The translations under genes and the position numbers were made by a program. The notes beneath the pieces were generated by a model that saw only the letters and a list, made by a program, of their open reading frames with translations, was not told the DNA's origin and did no database searches. A stretch of DNA of 64,000 nucleotides from Brucella pseudogrignonensis (GTDB lineage: Bacteria > Pseudomonadota > Alphaproteobacteria > Rhizobiales > Rhizobiaceae): the NCBI RefSeq assembly GCF_032190615.1, contig NZ_JAVLAT010000001.1, positions 1,682,501-1,746,500 on the forward strand. Reading direction: 5' to 3'. This document shows, one piece after another, positions 1 to 8,899 of the stretch (position 1 is the first letter of the stretch; every line of letters begins with the position of its first letter).

Positions 1-337
1 CATGCCGCGTGATCCGTTTGAAAGTGCGGAGATCGATGGTGCCAATGGCTGGCAGAAATTCCGCTATATCACGCTGCCGATGATCCTGCCGTTTATCATG
101 GTTGCCGTGATTATCCGCTCAATCGACGCTCTCAAAAGCTTCGATATCATCTATGCGATGACACAGGGCGGACCCGGAACGGCATCGGAAACCATCAATA
201 TCTATCTCTATAATGTGGCGTTTTCCTATTACGATATTGGCTATGGATCGGCGATTGCCGTAGTGTTCTTCATTGTCATCATCGCCATGTCGATGGTTCT
301 TCTGGCCCTGCGCCAGCGGACCAAGTGGAACTCGTGA
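1..337 (+). CDS. Sugar-type ABC transporter permease, 3' end only
   Basis: C-terminal part of an inner-membrane permease of the MalF/UgpA class (CUT1 sugar importers); the start lies outside the window. Seen: the EAA loop that docks the ATPase (SAEIDGANGWQKFRYITLP), followed by a hydrophobic segment (ILPFIMVAVIIRSI) and a last membrane helix (AIAVVFFIVIIAMSMVLL), ending with a short basic tail. The stop codon is followed 9 nt later by a second permease and then by the ATPase, so the three form one operon. The substrate cannot be told from this fragment; the solute-binding protein, which would indicate it, presumably lies upstream. Confidence 0.9.
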   Translation, partial: MPRDPFESAEIDGANGWQKFRYITLPMILPFIMVAVIIRSIDALKSFDIIYAMTQGGPGTASETINIYLYNVAFSYYDIGYGSAIAVVFFIVIIAMSMVLLALRQRTKWNS

Positions 338-346
338 GGACTGACC

Positions 347-1165
347 ATGGCACGCAAGTCAATTCTTTCCAAGCTTGGCACGGCACTCATGGTTTTCGTG
401 ATCGTGTCGCCTGCAATCTTCTTCTTCGTCTGGATGCTGTCGCTTTCGCTGAAATATGAAATCGACAACGGCGCTTATCCGCCCATCCTGATTCCTGACC
501 GCATTGCATGGTCCAACTATACCGGCATTTTCGAGACCAACGACTTCCTGCTCTATTTCTGGAACAGTATTCTCGTCACCGGAACGGCCACTTTGTTGGC
601 GCTGCTGGTCGGTGTTCCGGCAGGCTACGGCATTGCCCGTCTGCGCGCCAACAAATCGGCAATTGTCATCATGATTGCGCGTATGACCCCGGGCCTGTCC
701 TATCTTATCCCGTTGTTCCTGCTGTTCCAGACGCTTGGTCTTCTGGGCACGCTCTGGCCGCAGATCATCATCCATCTCGTCGTCACCGTTCCTATCGTGA
801 TCTGGATCATGATCGGCTATTTCGAGACAACGCCGATGGAGCTTGAAGAAGCAGCTACAATTGATGGTGCATCGTCGTGGCAGGTGTTTATGAAAGTGGC
901 ATTGCCAATCGCCAAGCCGGGCATCGTGGTTTCATTGATCCTCGCGGTGATCTTCTCATGGAACAATTTTGTCTTCGGCATCGTGCTCGCAAGCCGCGAG
1001 ACACGCACTTTGCCTGTCGCAGTCTACAACATGCTGTCCTTTGAACAGGTCAGTTGGGGTCCGCTTGCCGCCGCAGCTCTTGTGGTGACGTTGCCGGTCC
1101 TGTTGCTAACCGTATTCGCACAGCGCCAGATCGTTGCAGGTCTGACCGCAGGCGCCGTCAAATAA
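347..1165 (+). CDS. Sugar-type ABC transporter permease (MalG/UgpE class)
   Basis: Second inner-membrane permease of the importer, 272 residues, normal for MalG-type proteins. Seen: an N-terminal helix (residues about 10-32), several further hydrophobic segments, and the EAA cytoplasmic loop EEAATIDGASSWQVFMKVA at about residues 165-185 that contacts the ATPase. A GAGG Shine-Dalgarno overlaps the stop codon of the preceding permease. The gene is followed after 15 nt by the ATPase. Family knowledge: MalF- and MalG-type permeases form the heterodimeric channel of CUT1 importers for sugars, polyols or glycerol phosphate. The substrate is not resolved. Confidence 0.93.
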   Translation: MARKSILSKLGTALMVFVIVSPAIFFFVWMLSLSLKYEIDNGAYPPILIPDRIAWSNYTGIFETNDFLLYFWNSILVTGTATLLALLVGVPAGYGIARLRANKSAIVIMIARMTPGLSYLIPLFLLFQTLGLLGTLWPQIIIHLVVTVPIVIWIMIGYFETTPMELEEAATIDGASSWQVFMKVALPIAKPGIVVSLILAVIFSWNNFVFGIVLASRETRTLPVAVYNMLSFEQVSWGPLAAAALVVTLPVLLLTVFAQRQIVAGLTAGAVK

Positions 1166-1180
1166 GAGTTGAGGTTCAAG

Positions 1181-2239
1181 ATGGCATCTGTATCCATCCG
1201 AAATGCAATCAAGAAATATGGCAATGTCGGCGTTTTGCATGGCGTATCCGTGGATATTCAGGACGGCGAATTTGTCGTGCTGGTCGGCCCGTCGGGCTGC
1301 GGAAAATCCACGCTTCTGCGCATGATCGCAGGACTCGAGGAAATCAGCGACGGCGAAATCGCAATCGGCCCGCGTGTCGTCAATGACCTGCGTGCTAAAG
1401 AGCGTGATATCGCCATGGTGTTCCAGAATTATGCGCTTTATCCGCATATGACGGTGGCCGACAATATGGGCTTCGCGCTCATGCTGAAAAATGCGCCCAA
1501 GGAAGAACGCGACAGCCGCGTAAATCGTGCAGCCGAAATCCTCGGGCTGAACAAGCTGCTCGACCGCTTTCCACGCCAGCTCTCCGGCGGTCAGCGTCAG
1601 CGCGTAGCCATGGGTCGCGCAATCGTTCGCGATCCACAGGTGTTTTTGTTTGATGAACCGCTGTCCAACCTCGATGCAAAGCTGCGCGTGCAGATGCGCG
1701 GCGAGATCAAGGGCCTGCATCAGCGTCTGAAGACCACCACGATCTACGTGACCCACGATCAGATCGAAGCGATGACCATGGCCGACAAGATTGTTGTCAT
1801 GCGTGATGGTCTTGTGGAGCAGATTGGCGCGCCGCTCGATTTGTATGATCGTCCGGCCAATATGTTTGTCGCGGGCTTCATCGGTTCGCCATCGATGAAC
1901 TTCGTCAATGGCAAGATCGAAGAAGGCTCGTTCGTGGCTGATGGCGGCTTCCGCATGCCGCTTCCAGACGGCGATTATGCCGGCCTTTCGGGCAAAGCCG
2001 TCTATGGCATGCGCCCGGAGCATATGAAAATTGCCGATAACGGCGTGCCGGTGACGGTTGAAATCGTTGAGCCAACCGGTTCGGAAATTATGGTCATGGG
2101 CAAGTTGGGCGATCAGCCGGTTACATGCCTCTTCCGCGAGCGCCTGACAATACGCCCGGGTGATACACTGACAATCGCTGTTGATCCGGCAACCAGTCAT
2201 GTGTTTGAGCCCGAAAAAGGCAAATGCATCAGCCGCTAA
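1181..2239 (+). CDS. ABC transporter ATP-binding protein (UgpC/MalK type)
   Basis: ATPase of the importer, 352 residues. Seen: Walker A GPSGCGKS (about residues 36-43), Q-loop [11 protein letters not shown], signature [14 protein letters not shown], Walker [14 protein letters not shown]-loop [10 protein letters not shown], then a C-terminal MalK-type regulatory domain (about 240-352) with YGMRPEHM. I chose ATG 1181, which has GAGG just upstream; an in-frame TTG at 1169 would begin inside that region and is less likely. Last gene of the operon, with a strong terminator 20 nt downstream. Such ATPases are often shared by several CUT1 systems, so the similarity to UgpC does not fix the substrate. 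Confidence 0.93.
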   Translation: MASVSIRNAIKKYGNVGVLHGVSVDIQDGEFVVLVGPSGCGKSTLLRMIAGLEEISDGEIAIGPRVVNDLRAKERDIAMVFQNYALYPHMTVADNMGFALMLKNAPKEERDSRVNRAAEILGLNKLLDRFPRQLSGGQRQRVAMGRAIVRDPQVFLFDEPLSNLDAKLRVQMRGEIKGLHQRLKTTTIYVTHDQIEAMTMADKIVVMRDGLVEQIGAPLDLYDRPANMFVAGFIGSPSMNFVNGKIEEGSFVADGGFRMPLPDGDYAGLSGKAVYGMRPEHMKIADNGVPVTVEIVEPTGSEIMVMGKLGDQPVTCLFRERLTIRPGDTLTIAVDPATSHVFEPEKGKCISR

Positions 2240-2260
2240 ATCACTTCTCTCAAATGAAAA

Positions 2261-2287
2261 ACGCCGGGGTTTCCCCCGGCGTCTTTG
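2261..2287 (+). terminator. Intrinsic terminator of the ABC operon
   Basis: Perfect 9-bp stem ACGCCGGGG / CCCCGGCGT with a 4-nt loop (2270-2273), followed by a short T-rich tail, 21 nt after the ATPase stop. Confidence 0.85.
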
Positions 2288-2362
2288 ACATTTGTTCTAC
2301 GCGCATCTTATCTGATCGGAGCGGGAACAGAAATTAGTCCAGTGGACTAATTTCCCCGCGTA

Positions 2363-2392
2363 GGCGGTTCCCACTTTTCGGGATGCGCTCTA
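2363..2392 (-). repeat. Half copy of the dispersed palindromic repeat at the preA 3' end
   Basis: On the minus strand this reads TAGAGCGCATCCCGAAAAGTG and then GGAACCG, the same left half as copies at 5383, 18873 and 36957; the right half is not recognisable. The TAG is the stop codon of preA, so the gene runs directly into the repeat. Just beyond it, TTAGTCCAGTGGACTAA (2335-2351) is a short perfect palindrome. Confidence 0.7.
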
Positions 2393-3700
2393 TTCGGCCG
2401 CTTCCTTGACGGCCATCGGATTGTTCGGATGGGTCGTCCAGTTGGCATATTCTGCCGGGATCGGTGCCTTGGTGCGTGGATCGAAATCGCCGATCTGCTC
2501 CATGGTGATGCAATCCTCGACCGGGCAGACATTGACGCAAAGATTGCAGCCAACGCATTCCTCATCGATCACCTCAAAGTGTCGCGCACCATTTACAAGA
2601 CTGGTGATTGCCTGATGCGAGGTGTCTTCGCAGGCAATGTGGCAACGACCGCACTTGATGCAGGAATCCTGATCAATCCGTGCCTTGGTGACATAATTGA
2701 GGTTGAGATACTGCCAGTCGCTGACATGCCCCACAGCCATGCCGCGGAAATCATCCAGCGTCTGATAGCCTTTGCTGTCCATCCAGTCGGAAAGACCGTC
2801 GATCATTTCTTCAACGACCTTGAAACCATAGGTCATCGCGGCGGTACAGACCTGAACCGTGCCACAGCCCAGTGCGATAAACTCTGCCGCATCGCGCCAG
2901 GTGGTTATGCCGCCAATGCCAGAAATTGGCAGGCCATAGGTTTCAGGATCGCGCGCAATTTCCGCCACCATGTTGAGCGCAATTGGCTTGACGGCTGGTC
3001 CGCAATAGCCGCCATGGCTGCCGCGACCATCAATGGATGGAACCGGCGACATGCTGTCCAAATCAACCGACACAATCGAATTGATCGTGTTGATCAGCGA
3101 CACAGCATCGGTGCCATTGGCCTTTGCACCACGCGCTGGCTTGCGAATATCGGTGATGTTTGGCGTCAGCTTGGTGATCACCGGCATCCGGCTATATTGC
3201 TTGCACCATTTCACGACCATGCCGACATATTCCGGCACCTGACCGACAGCCGCACCCATGCCGCGTTCGCTCATACCGTGCGGGCAACCGAAGTTCAGCT
3301 CGATGCCGTCTGCACCCGTTTCTTCCACCAGTGGCAGGATAGCTTTCCATGCCTCTTCTTCGCACGGCACCATGATCGAAGCGATCAAGGCGCGGTCGGG
3401 CCAGCGCATTTTCACTTCTTTCATTTCGCGAAGGTTCACCTCAAGCGGGCGATCCGTGATCAGCTCGATATTGTTCAGACCCAACAATCGCCGGTCAGCG
3501 CCATGGATCGCGCCATAGCGCGGACCATTGACATTGACGACCGGCGGGCCTTCGGAGCCGAGCGTTTTCCAAACCACGCCGCCCCAGCCAGCCTTGAAAG
3601 CCCGTTCGACATTGTAAGCCTTGTCAGTCGGCGGGGCAGATGCCAGCCAGAACGGGTTTGGCGACTTGATACCGAGGAAGTTCGTCGAAAGATCAGCCAT
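2390..3700 (-). CDS. preA: NAD-dependent dihydropyrimidine dehydrogenase subunit PreA
   Basis: FMN-containing catalytic subunit that reduces uracil and thymine to the 5,6-dihydro forms (first step of reductive pyrimidine breakdown), working with PreT; cytoplasmic. Seen in 436 residues: a dihydroorotate-dehydrogenase-like barrel (about 1-320) with GIELNFGCPHGMSERGMG and the FMN/substrate region SGIGGITTWRDAAEFIALG, then two C-terminal 4Fe-4S clusters CIKCGRCHIAC (about 347-357) and CVGCNLCVNVCP (about 382-393). Shine-Dalgarno GGAG precedes ATG. It follows preT by 11 nt, so they are co-transcribed. The stop codon TAG is the first triplet of a dispersed repeat. Dihydropyrimidinase and beta-ureidopropionase, the next enzymes, are not in the window. 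Confidence 0.95.
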   Translation of the reverse strand: MADLSTNFLGIKSPNPFWLASAPPTDKAYNVERAFKAGWGGVVWKTLGSEGPPVVNVNGPRYGAIHGADRRLLGLNNIELITDRPLEVNLREMKEVKMRWPDRALIASIMVPCEEEAWKAILPLVEETGADGIELNFGCPHGMSERGMGAAVGQVPEYVGMVVKWCKQYSRMPVITKLTPNITDIRKPARGAKANGTDAVSLINTINSIVSVDLDSMSPVPSIDGRGSHGGYCGPAVKPIALNMVAEIARDPETYGLPISGIGGITTWRDAAEFIALGCGTVQVCTAAMTYGFKVVEEMIDGLSDWMDSKGYQTLDDFRGMAVGHVSDWQYLNLNYVTKARIDQDSCIKCGRCHIACEDTSHQAITSLVNGARHFEVIDEECVGCNLCVNVCPVEDCITMEQIGDFDPRTKAPIPAEYANWTTHPNNPMAVKEAAE

Positions 3701-3711
3701 GTCTACTCTCC

Positions 3712-5214
3712 TCAGCCCTGTTCCTGGCCCAATGGCACGCTGCGGTCACGGTAAGTCGTGGGGGTTGGCGCATGCAGCGCACCGCCCGACAGTACCGCAT
3801 CGGCAAAGCCTTCAATGGCTTCGGGACGTTTTGTCAGCGTCGCATGGATGGATTCGGCGGCAACCTTGCCGTCCTCCACCGATGCAACAGTCAGATCCTG
3901 ACCACCTGCAACGCAGTCGCCCCCCGCCCAAATGCCCTCAACGGATGTGCGACGCTCGTCATCGACGCTGATGCGTCCTTTGGAAAGTCCGATGCCAGCC
4001 CCGGCAATCGGTTCCGGTTCAAACTTTTGGCCGATAGCCTTGAAGACCTGATCGGCTTCGAGAATGAGATATTCGCCAGTGCCGGAAAGCTTGCCGCTAT
4101 CGGCATTGGTATATTCAAATACAACCGCATTGACCGTGCCGTCCTCGCTCCGTTCAAGTGCGTGTGGCTGCAACCAGTGGCGGATCACCACGCCATGGAT
4201 TTGCGCCAGTTCCTGCTCATAGGCGCTGGCATTCATGTTTTCTTGACCGCGACGATAAACGATGGTCACGTTTTCAGCGCCAAGCTTCTTGGTCTGGATA
4301 GCAACGTCCACGGCGGTCATGCCGCCGCCGATCACCACCACATTGCGGCCAACGGGCAGGAGCGATAAGTCTTTTGCCTGACGCAGATTGGCGATGTAAT
4401 CCACCGCATCAATCACATTGGGAGCGTCTTCGCCAACAAGTCCCAGATCATTGACGCCCGGCATGCCCATGCCGAGGAACACCGCATCAAAACCTGCTTT
4501 CAGCGCTTCAATCGTGATGTCCTGACCGAGTGTCTGGTTATATTCGATATGGATTGCGCCGATTTTCAGCACGAATTCCAGTTCGCGCTGGGCGAAATTA
4601 TTGACCGTCTTATAGGCGGCAATACCATATTCATTGAGTCCGCCGCCCTTGGGCCGCGCTTCAAAAATCGTCACCTGATGCCCATGCATCGCAAGGCGAT
4701 GCGCTGCAGAAAGACCTGCTGGACCTGCACCCACAATGGCAATGTGCTTGCCGGTATCGGCTGCGCGCTTGAAGGGATGATTTCCGGTTTCCATCAGAAC
4801 ATCGGTGGCATAACGCTGCAATTCACCGATTTTGACAGGCTTACCCTCAGAAGTTTCGCGAACACACACTTCTTCGCAGAGCGTTTCGGTCGGGCAGACG
4901 CGGGCGCACATGCCACCCAGAATGTTTTCTGAAAGAATGGTCTTGGCGGCACCGATGGCATTACCAGTGTTAATCTGGCGAATGAAACGCGGAATATCGA
5001 TGCTGGTCGGGCATGCATTCATGCAAGGCGCATCATAGCAGTAATAGCAGCGGTCAGATTCAACGAGGGCTTCATGCTTGTTCAGCGGCGGATGCAGATC
5101 ATCGAAAACATGCGCATAGTCGGCCTTCTGAAGCCGCGAGCCATGGATATCAGGCCCGTTCGCGTGTCCCGGATTATCAATTGCATCAATAGGCGAATTC
5201 TCTGCTGATCTCAT
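3712..5214 (-). CDS. preT: NAD-dependent dihydropyrimidine dehydrogenase subunit PreT
   Basis: FAD/NAD electron-input subunit of the PreTA complex. Seen: an N-terminal double 4Fe-4S region of the glutamate-synthase small-subunit type (CYYCYDAPCMNACPTSIDIP and GGMCARVCPTETLCEEVC), an FAD Rossmann motif VGAGPAGLSAAHRLA and an NAD(P) motif VVVIGGGMTAVDVAIQT, and the C-terminal WAGGDCVAGG. I chose ATG 5214 (500 residues) because GGGAG lies 9 nt upstream; in-frame starts at 5223 and 5268 are possible (503 or 518 residues) but lack well-spaced Shine-Dalgarno sites. First gene of a preT-preA operon. Tandem GGTCAA half-sites and a palindromic repeat lie upstream. Confidence 0.93.
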   Translation of the reverse strand: MRSAENSPIDAIDNPGHANGPDIHGSRLQKADYAHVFDDLHPPLNKHEALVESDRCYYCYDAPCMNACPTSIDIPRFIRQINTGNAIGAAKTILSENILGGMCARVCPTETLCEEVCVRETSEGKPVKIGELQRYATDVLMETGNHPFKRAADTGKHIAIVGAGPAGLSAAHRLAMHGHQVTIFEARPKGGGLNEYGIAAYKTVNNFAQRELEFVLKIGAIHIEYNQTLGQDITIEALKAGFDAVFLGMGMPGVNDLGLVGEDAPNVIDAVDYIANLRQAKDLSLLPVGRNVVVIGGGMTAVDVAIQTKKLGAENVTIVYRRGQENMNASAYEQELAQIHGVVIRHWLQPHALERSEDGTVNAVVFEYTNADSGKLSGTGEYLILEADQVFKAIGQKFEPEPIAGAGIGLSKGRISVDDERRTSVEGIWAGGDCVAGGQDLTVASVEDGKVAAESIHATLTKRPEAIEGFADAVLSGGALHAPTPTTYRDRSVPLGQEQG

Positions 5215-5342
5215 AGATCGCATCTCCCATTTTTGCTTGTTCAGGCGCGGGTTCCCTTTGCGCACCATAAACTCTGTTCCGGGCTGCGATCTTTATCGTC
5301 GCGTAGTGCCCGTTACTGACAGGATGACAGATTTTCATAGAA

Positions 5343-5368
5343 GGTCAAATTTTTTATCATCTGGTCAA
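5343..5368. promoter_or_regulatory. Possible tandem operator upstream of preTA
   Basis: Two direct GGTCAA hexamers at 5343-5348 and 5363-5368, 20 bp apart (about two helical turns), in an AT-rich stretch about 130 nt upstream of preT. The spacing suits a dimeric regulator, but no binding protein is known from the window. Confidence 0.3.
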
Positions 5369-5382
5369 TTTATGACAAATCA

Positions 5383-5421
5383 GCGCATCCAGAAAAGTGG
5401 GAACCGGTTTTCGGGATGCGC
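5383..5421. repeat. Dispersed palindromic repeat, short form
   Basis: 39-bp near-palindrome with arms GCGCATCC (5383-5390) and GGATGCGC (5414-5421) around the conserved core GAAAAGTGGGAACCGGTTTT. It lies between the preTA promoter region and the terminator of the DMT gene. Confidence 0.85.
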
Positions 5422-5446
5422 GTCAAAGAAAGTACATTACAAATGT

Positions 5447-5480
5447 CGAAAAGGCCCGGCTTGGGAAGCACGGGCCTTTT
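5447..5480 (-). terminator. Intrinsic terminator of the DMT exporter gene
   Basis: On the minus strand AAGGCCCG (5471-5478) pairs with CGGGCCTT (5451-5458), followed by T-rich sequence; 22 nt after the gene's stop. Confidence 0.75.
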
Positions 5481-5501
5481 GAGCAAAGCAGGAGTATAAA
5501 A

Positions 5502-6446
5502 TCAGATGGTCTCTGACTTGATAATAGTGCTGTCAGAGGTTTCGTCTGTCTCGGCGCCCGGGAAAGCTTCCGCTTCTTTTGGCAGCGATGGGCGTGAGCT
5601 GAGCACCAGCGCACAGCCAGCAATGATGACGGACGCTCCGACAAACTGGATGATGGAGAGCTGCTCTTTCAAGAAAACCGCACCGACCAGAACCGCAATC
5701 ACGGTCACTGCAAATTCGACGCTAATGGCTTTTGTTGGTCCGACATTTCCGACCAGTCTGAAATAAAGCACATAGGTGAGGGCGCTCATAACGCAGGCCG
5801 AAACAAGTAGATAGACAACATCAACCAGTCCCGGTGTTGTCGGTACCGGAATGGCGAAAATCAGTGGCAGCGTCAGAATGCCGCCAAAGACGAATGCGCC
5901 GATTGTGGTTTCCCACGAGCCGGTTGTGGACAGACGGCGGCTTGCATAATTGCTGCCGAAGGCTGCCGAAAAGCATGAAAACATCACGGCAATACAGCCC
6001 ATGATAAATTCAGGCGTTACGGCCACGGCTGGGAAGCCAACCAGCAGCACGATGCCGGTGACACCGAGCAACAGGCCGATCAAGCCGCGAGAGGTGATGC
6101 GTTCAAGGCCCCATAGCTGGCTGATAACCATCGAGAAAAGCGGAATCGATGCAACGCAGATCGCAGCCATCGCCGTGCCAATCAGCGGTGTGCCGTAGGA
6201 AAGGCCGATCAACTGGCCTGCCACGGTTGTCGCCCCCACGATCGCAAATGGCTTCCAGCCCGCGTGAAAATCAAGCTTGCGCCCGGATAGTTTTGCAATC
6301 GCAAAAAGAGTTCCTGCGGCAATGAAGGAGCGGAATGCAACCGCACCAACCCAGCCAAAGGCTTCGACCACGCGCAGCACCACGAGGAACGATAGTCCCC
6401 ATGCAATGGCTAGGAAAACATAGGTCGCTGTGTCTCTGGGTTTCAT
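5502..6446 (-). CDS. DMT-superfamily (EamA) transporter
   Basis: Inner-membrane protein of 314 residues with about ten hydrophobic segments arranged as two EamA repeats (about 5-140 and 150-290), the usual length for drug/metabolite exporters. Seen: AIAWGLSFLVVLRVVEAFGWVG at the start of repeat 1 in pieces (AIAWGLSFLVVLRV), PLIGTAMAAICVASIPLFSM, and ALTYVLYFRLVGNVGPTKA, the motif typical of the second repeat. The C-terminal 25 residues are hydrophilic and acidic. Family members export amino acids or metabolites; the substrate is unknown here. Single gene with its own terminator. Confidence 0.88.
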   Translation of the reverse strand: MKPRDTATYVFLAIAWGLSFLVVLRVVEAFGWVGAVAFRSFIAAGTLFAIAKLSGRKLDFHAGWKPFAIVGATTVAGQLIGLSYGTPLIGTAMAAICVASIPLFSMVISQLWGLERITSRGLIGLLLGVTGIVLLVGFPAVAVTPEFIMGCIAVMFSCFSAAFGSNYASRRLSTTGSWETTIGAFVFGGILTLPLIFAIPVPTTPGLVDVVYLLVSACVMSALTYVLYFRLVGNVGPTKAISVEFAVTVIAVLVGAVFLKEQLSIIQFVGASVIIAGCALVLSSRPSLPKEAEAFPGAETDETSDSTIIKSETI

Positions 6447-6546
6447 GCCGATAGGCCTTCATCATGCTGCTGGATTATCGACTATCTCATAAGGACGAAA
6501 AGCAAAAACGCTTTCCCATCTATTCTCATACCATCTTGGAATGAAA

Positions 6547-7020
6547 TTATGCCGTTTTTGCAGCGGCATTATCCGCCGCTTTTTGCGCCGCTGCAGCACC
6601 GATATTGGCAAAGAAGCGATCCGCGATCTTGCGTGCGACCGAACCAAGCAGTTTCGATCCAAGCTGGGCGATTTTTCCACCGGCATCGCCACGGATCACG
6701 TAGCTCAGGATCGTGTCTTGACCATCTTCCGTCAGTGTCACATCCGTATCACCATGCGCAAAGCCGGCAATCGAGCCTTCGCCACGTCCGGAAATCGTAT
6801 AAGACGCGGGCGGGTTCATATTGGAGAGCTCAAGCATCCCGTGGAAACGGACCTTGATCACGCCGAGGCTGACTTTGAGTGCTGCACGGATTTCCGTGTC
6901 TGAGATTCGTTCCAAATCTTCGCAGCCAGGAATGCAGCTTTTCAGCGTCTCAATGTCATTCAAGGCATCCCAGACGGCCTGTCGGGGTGCGCTGATTCTC
7001 TCTTCTCCGACGAGGTCCAT
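6547..7020 (-). CDS. SRPBCC/CoxG-family protein
   Basis: 157-residue protein of the carbon monoxide dehydrogenase subunit G (CoxG) family with a START-like hydrophobic ligand-binding fold. Seen: N-terminal MDLVGEERISAPRQAVWDAL, the family signature LKSCIPGCEDL near residues 29-39, and the GEGSIAGF region. The alanine-rich end (AAAQKAADNAAAKTA) is common in the family. No coxMSL or other molybdenum hydroxylase genes are adjacent, so a role in CO oxidation is not supported; stand-alone copies are widespread and of unknown function. Divergent from pgi, with a palindrome between them. Confidence 0.85.
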   Translation of the reverse strand: MDLVGEERISAPRQAVWDALNDIETLKSCIPGCEDLERISDTEIRAALKVSLGVIKVRFHGMLELSNMNPPASYTISGRGEGSIAGFAHGDTDVTLTEDGQDTILSYVIRGDAGGKIAQLGSKLLGSVARKIADRFFANIGAAAAQKAADNAAAKTA

Positions 7021-7052
7021 GCTTTGACTAAACTCCTGATCAACCTAAATTG

Positions 7053-7064
7053 ATGCATATGCAT
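7053..7064. promoter_or_regulatory. Palindrome between the coxG-like gene and pgi
   Basis: Perfect 12-bp palindrome ATGCATATGCAT, 33 nt upstream of the coxG-like start and about 110 nt upstream of pgi. Position suits an operator for the leftward gene; no cognate regulator is visible. Confidence 0.3.
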
Positions 7065-7174
7065 ATAGGGAACCGCATCAAAATGGAAAATTTCTGTAAT
7101 TTAACGGATGCAATTCTTGAATAAAATGCTTACTTATCCGCAATTAAATCGATTTGATTGACTGGAGTACCATC

Positions 7175-8824
7175 ATGGCAAGAGACGCGGCGAAGCTGGA
7201 AGCAACGGTCGCAAAGTTGAAGAAGCACTGGGCGGAAGCAGCACCAAAAGACATGCGTGCGGCATTCAAAGCCGATCCGGGCCGTTTTGAGCGTTATTCG
7301 CTATCGCTTGACGATCTTCTGTTTGACTGGTCGAAAGCCCGGATCAACGACGAGACGGTTGCGCTTCTGACAGAGCTTGCAAAGGCGGCTGATATTGAAG
7401 GCCGCCGTGCAGCCATGTTTGCAGGCGAACACATCAACAACACCGAAGATCGCGCAGTCCTGCATGTGGCCCTTCGCGATACTACCTCAAAAGAAGTGCT
7501 GGTCGACGGCCACAACGTCCTGCCGGACGTGAAGGAAGTGCTCGACCGTATGGCTGCCTTCTCCGATGGCATCCGTTCGGGCGCGATCACGGGTGCGACA
7601 GGCAAGAAGATCACCGACATCGTCAATATCGGTATCGGCGGTTCCGATCTTGGTCCTGTTATGGCGACGATTGCGCTTTCACCTTACCATGATGGCCCAC
7701 GCGCGCATTATGTGTCGAACATTGATGGCGCACACATTGCCGATACGCTCAACGTGCTTGATCCGGCAAAGACGCTCATCATTGTAGCGTCGAAGACCTT
7801 CACCACCATCGAGACCATGACCAACGCGCAGACGGCGCGCAAATGGATTGCCGATGCGCTGGGCGAAGATGCGGTTGGCGCACATTTTGCTGCCGTTTCA
7901 ACGGCTCTCGACAAGGTTGCAGCATTCGGCATTGGCGAAGAACGCGTCTTTGGTTTCTGGGATTGGGTCGGGGGTCGCTATTCGGTCTGGTCGGCGATTG
8001 GCTTGCCAGTGATGATCGCTATCGGTGCAGATAATTTCCGCAAATTCCTTGCGGGTGCGCATTCGATGGACGTGCACTTCCGTGATGCGCCGCTGGAAAA
8101 GAACCTGCCAATCTGGCTCGGCCTGATCGGCTATTGGCACCGTGCAATCTGCGATTATTCGAGCCGTGCGGTCATTCCTTATGATCAGCGTCTGGCGCGT
8201 GTTCCGGCCTATCTCCAGCAGCTTGATATGGAATCGAACGGCAAGAGCGTGACGGTGGATGGCAAGCCTGTGTCCGGTCAAACCGGTCCGGTTGTCTGGG
8301 GCGAACCGGGCACCAATGGCCAGCACGCTTTCTTCCAGCTTTTGCATCAGGGCACGGATACCATTCCGCTCGAATTCATCGTCGCGGCGAAGGGCCATGA
8401 AAAGCACCTCGATCATCAGCATGAAATGCTGCTCGCCAACTGCCTCGCGCAGTCGGAAGCGCTGATGAAAGGGCGCACGCTCGAAGAAGCCCGCGCGCAG
8501 TTGAAGGCCAAAAACCTGCCCGACGCAGAAGTTGAGCGCATTGCGCCGCATCGCGTGTTCTCGGGCAACCGCCCATCGCTGACACTGGTTCACGACAAGC
8601 TCGACCCATTTGCCTTTGGTCGCCTGATCGCTCTTTACGAACATCGCGTGTTCGTTGAAGCGCAGATTTTCGGCATCAATGCGTTTGATCAGTGGGGCGT
8701 GGAGCTTGGCAAGGAACTCGCAACCGAGCTTCTGCCGGTTGTTTCGGGTGCAGAATCTGCTGAAGGCAAAGATGCTTCGACAGTCGGTCTCGTTGCGCAT
8801 TTGCATGCACGCCGCAAAGCCTGA
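7175..8824 (+). CDS. pgi: Glucose-6-phosphate isomerase
   Basis: Interconverts glucose 6-phosphate and fructose 6-phosphate in the cytoplasm. 549 residues, the standard length of the large bacterial enzyme. Seen: [16 protein letters not shown], the signature [17 protein letters not shown] around residue 270, the catalytic-histidine region [16 protein letters not shown], and the second signature [11 protein letters not shown] near the C-terminus. ATG 7175 is chosen because GGAG lies 7 nt upstream; an in-frame TTG at 7154 has no such site. Monocistronic, with a strong terminator. In Entner-Doudoroff organisms such as Brucellaceae this enzyme mainly feeds fructose 6-phosphate back to glucose 6-phosphate or supplies hexose precursors. 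Confidence 0.97.
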   Translation: MARDAAKLEATVAKLKKHWAEAAPKDMRAAFKADPGRFERYSLSLDDLLFDWSKARINDETVALLTELAKAADIEGRRAAMFAGEHINNTEDRAVLHVALRDTTSKEVLVDGHNVLPDVKEVLDRMAAFSDGIRSGAITGATGKKITDIVNIGIGGSDLGPVMATIALSPYHDGPRAHYVSNIDGAHIADTLNVLDPAKTLIIVASKTFTTIETMTNAQTARKWIADALGEDAVGAHFAAVSTALDKVAAFGIGEERVFGFWDWVGGRYSVWSAIGLPVMIAIGADNFRKFLAGAHSMDVHFRDAPLEKNLPIWLGLIGYWHRAICDYSSRAVIPYDQRLARVPAYLQQLDMESNGKSVTVDGKPVSGQTGPVVWGEPGTNGQHAFFQLLHQGTDTIPLEFIVAAKGHEKHLDHQHEMLLANCLAQSEALMKGRTLEEARAQLKAKNLPDAEVERIAPHRVFSGNRPSLTLVHDKLDPFAFGRLIALYEHRVFVEAQIFGINAFDQWGVELGKELATELLPVVSGAESAEGKDASTVGLVAHLHARRKA

Positions 8825-8849
8825 TATTACAAACAGGTGGATAAGGATA

Positions 8850-8879
8850 AAGCCGGGTTTCACACCCGGCTTTTTTTTC
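8850..8879 (+). terminator. Intrinsic terminator of pgi
   Basis: AAGCCGGGT / ACCCGGCTT stem with TTCAC loop, followed by eight T residues. Confidence 0.92.
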
Positions 8880-8899
8880 GTCTAGGTATGAAGTGCTGA

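Noticed and set aside
1106..2200. 364-codon open frame antisense to the ABC ATPase gene
   Set aside because: Fully overlaps a well-supported gene on the other strand; composition rich in H/R/C typical of antisense shadows; no ribosome-binding site.
2429..3754. 441-codon open frame antisense to preA
   Set aside because: Shadow of preA; no recognisable domain or start signal.
6547..7020. Calling the CoxG-like gene part of a CO dehydrogenase operon
   Set aside because: No coxL, coxM or coxS genes nearby.
7898..8863. 321-codon open frame antisense to pgi
   Set aside because: Shadow frame; covers the pgi signature regions on the other strand.
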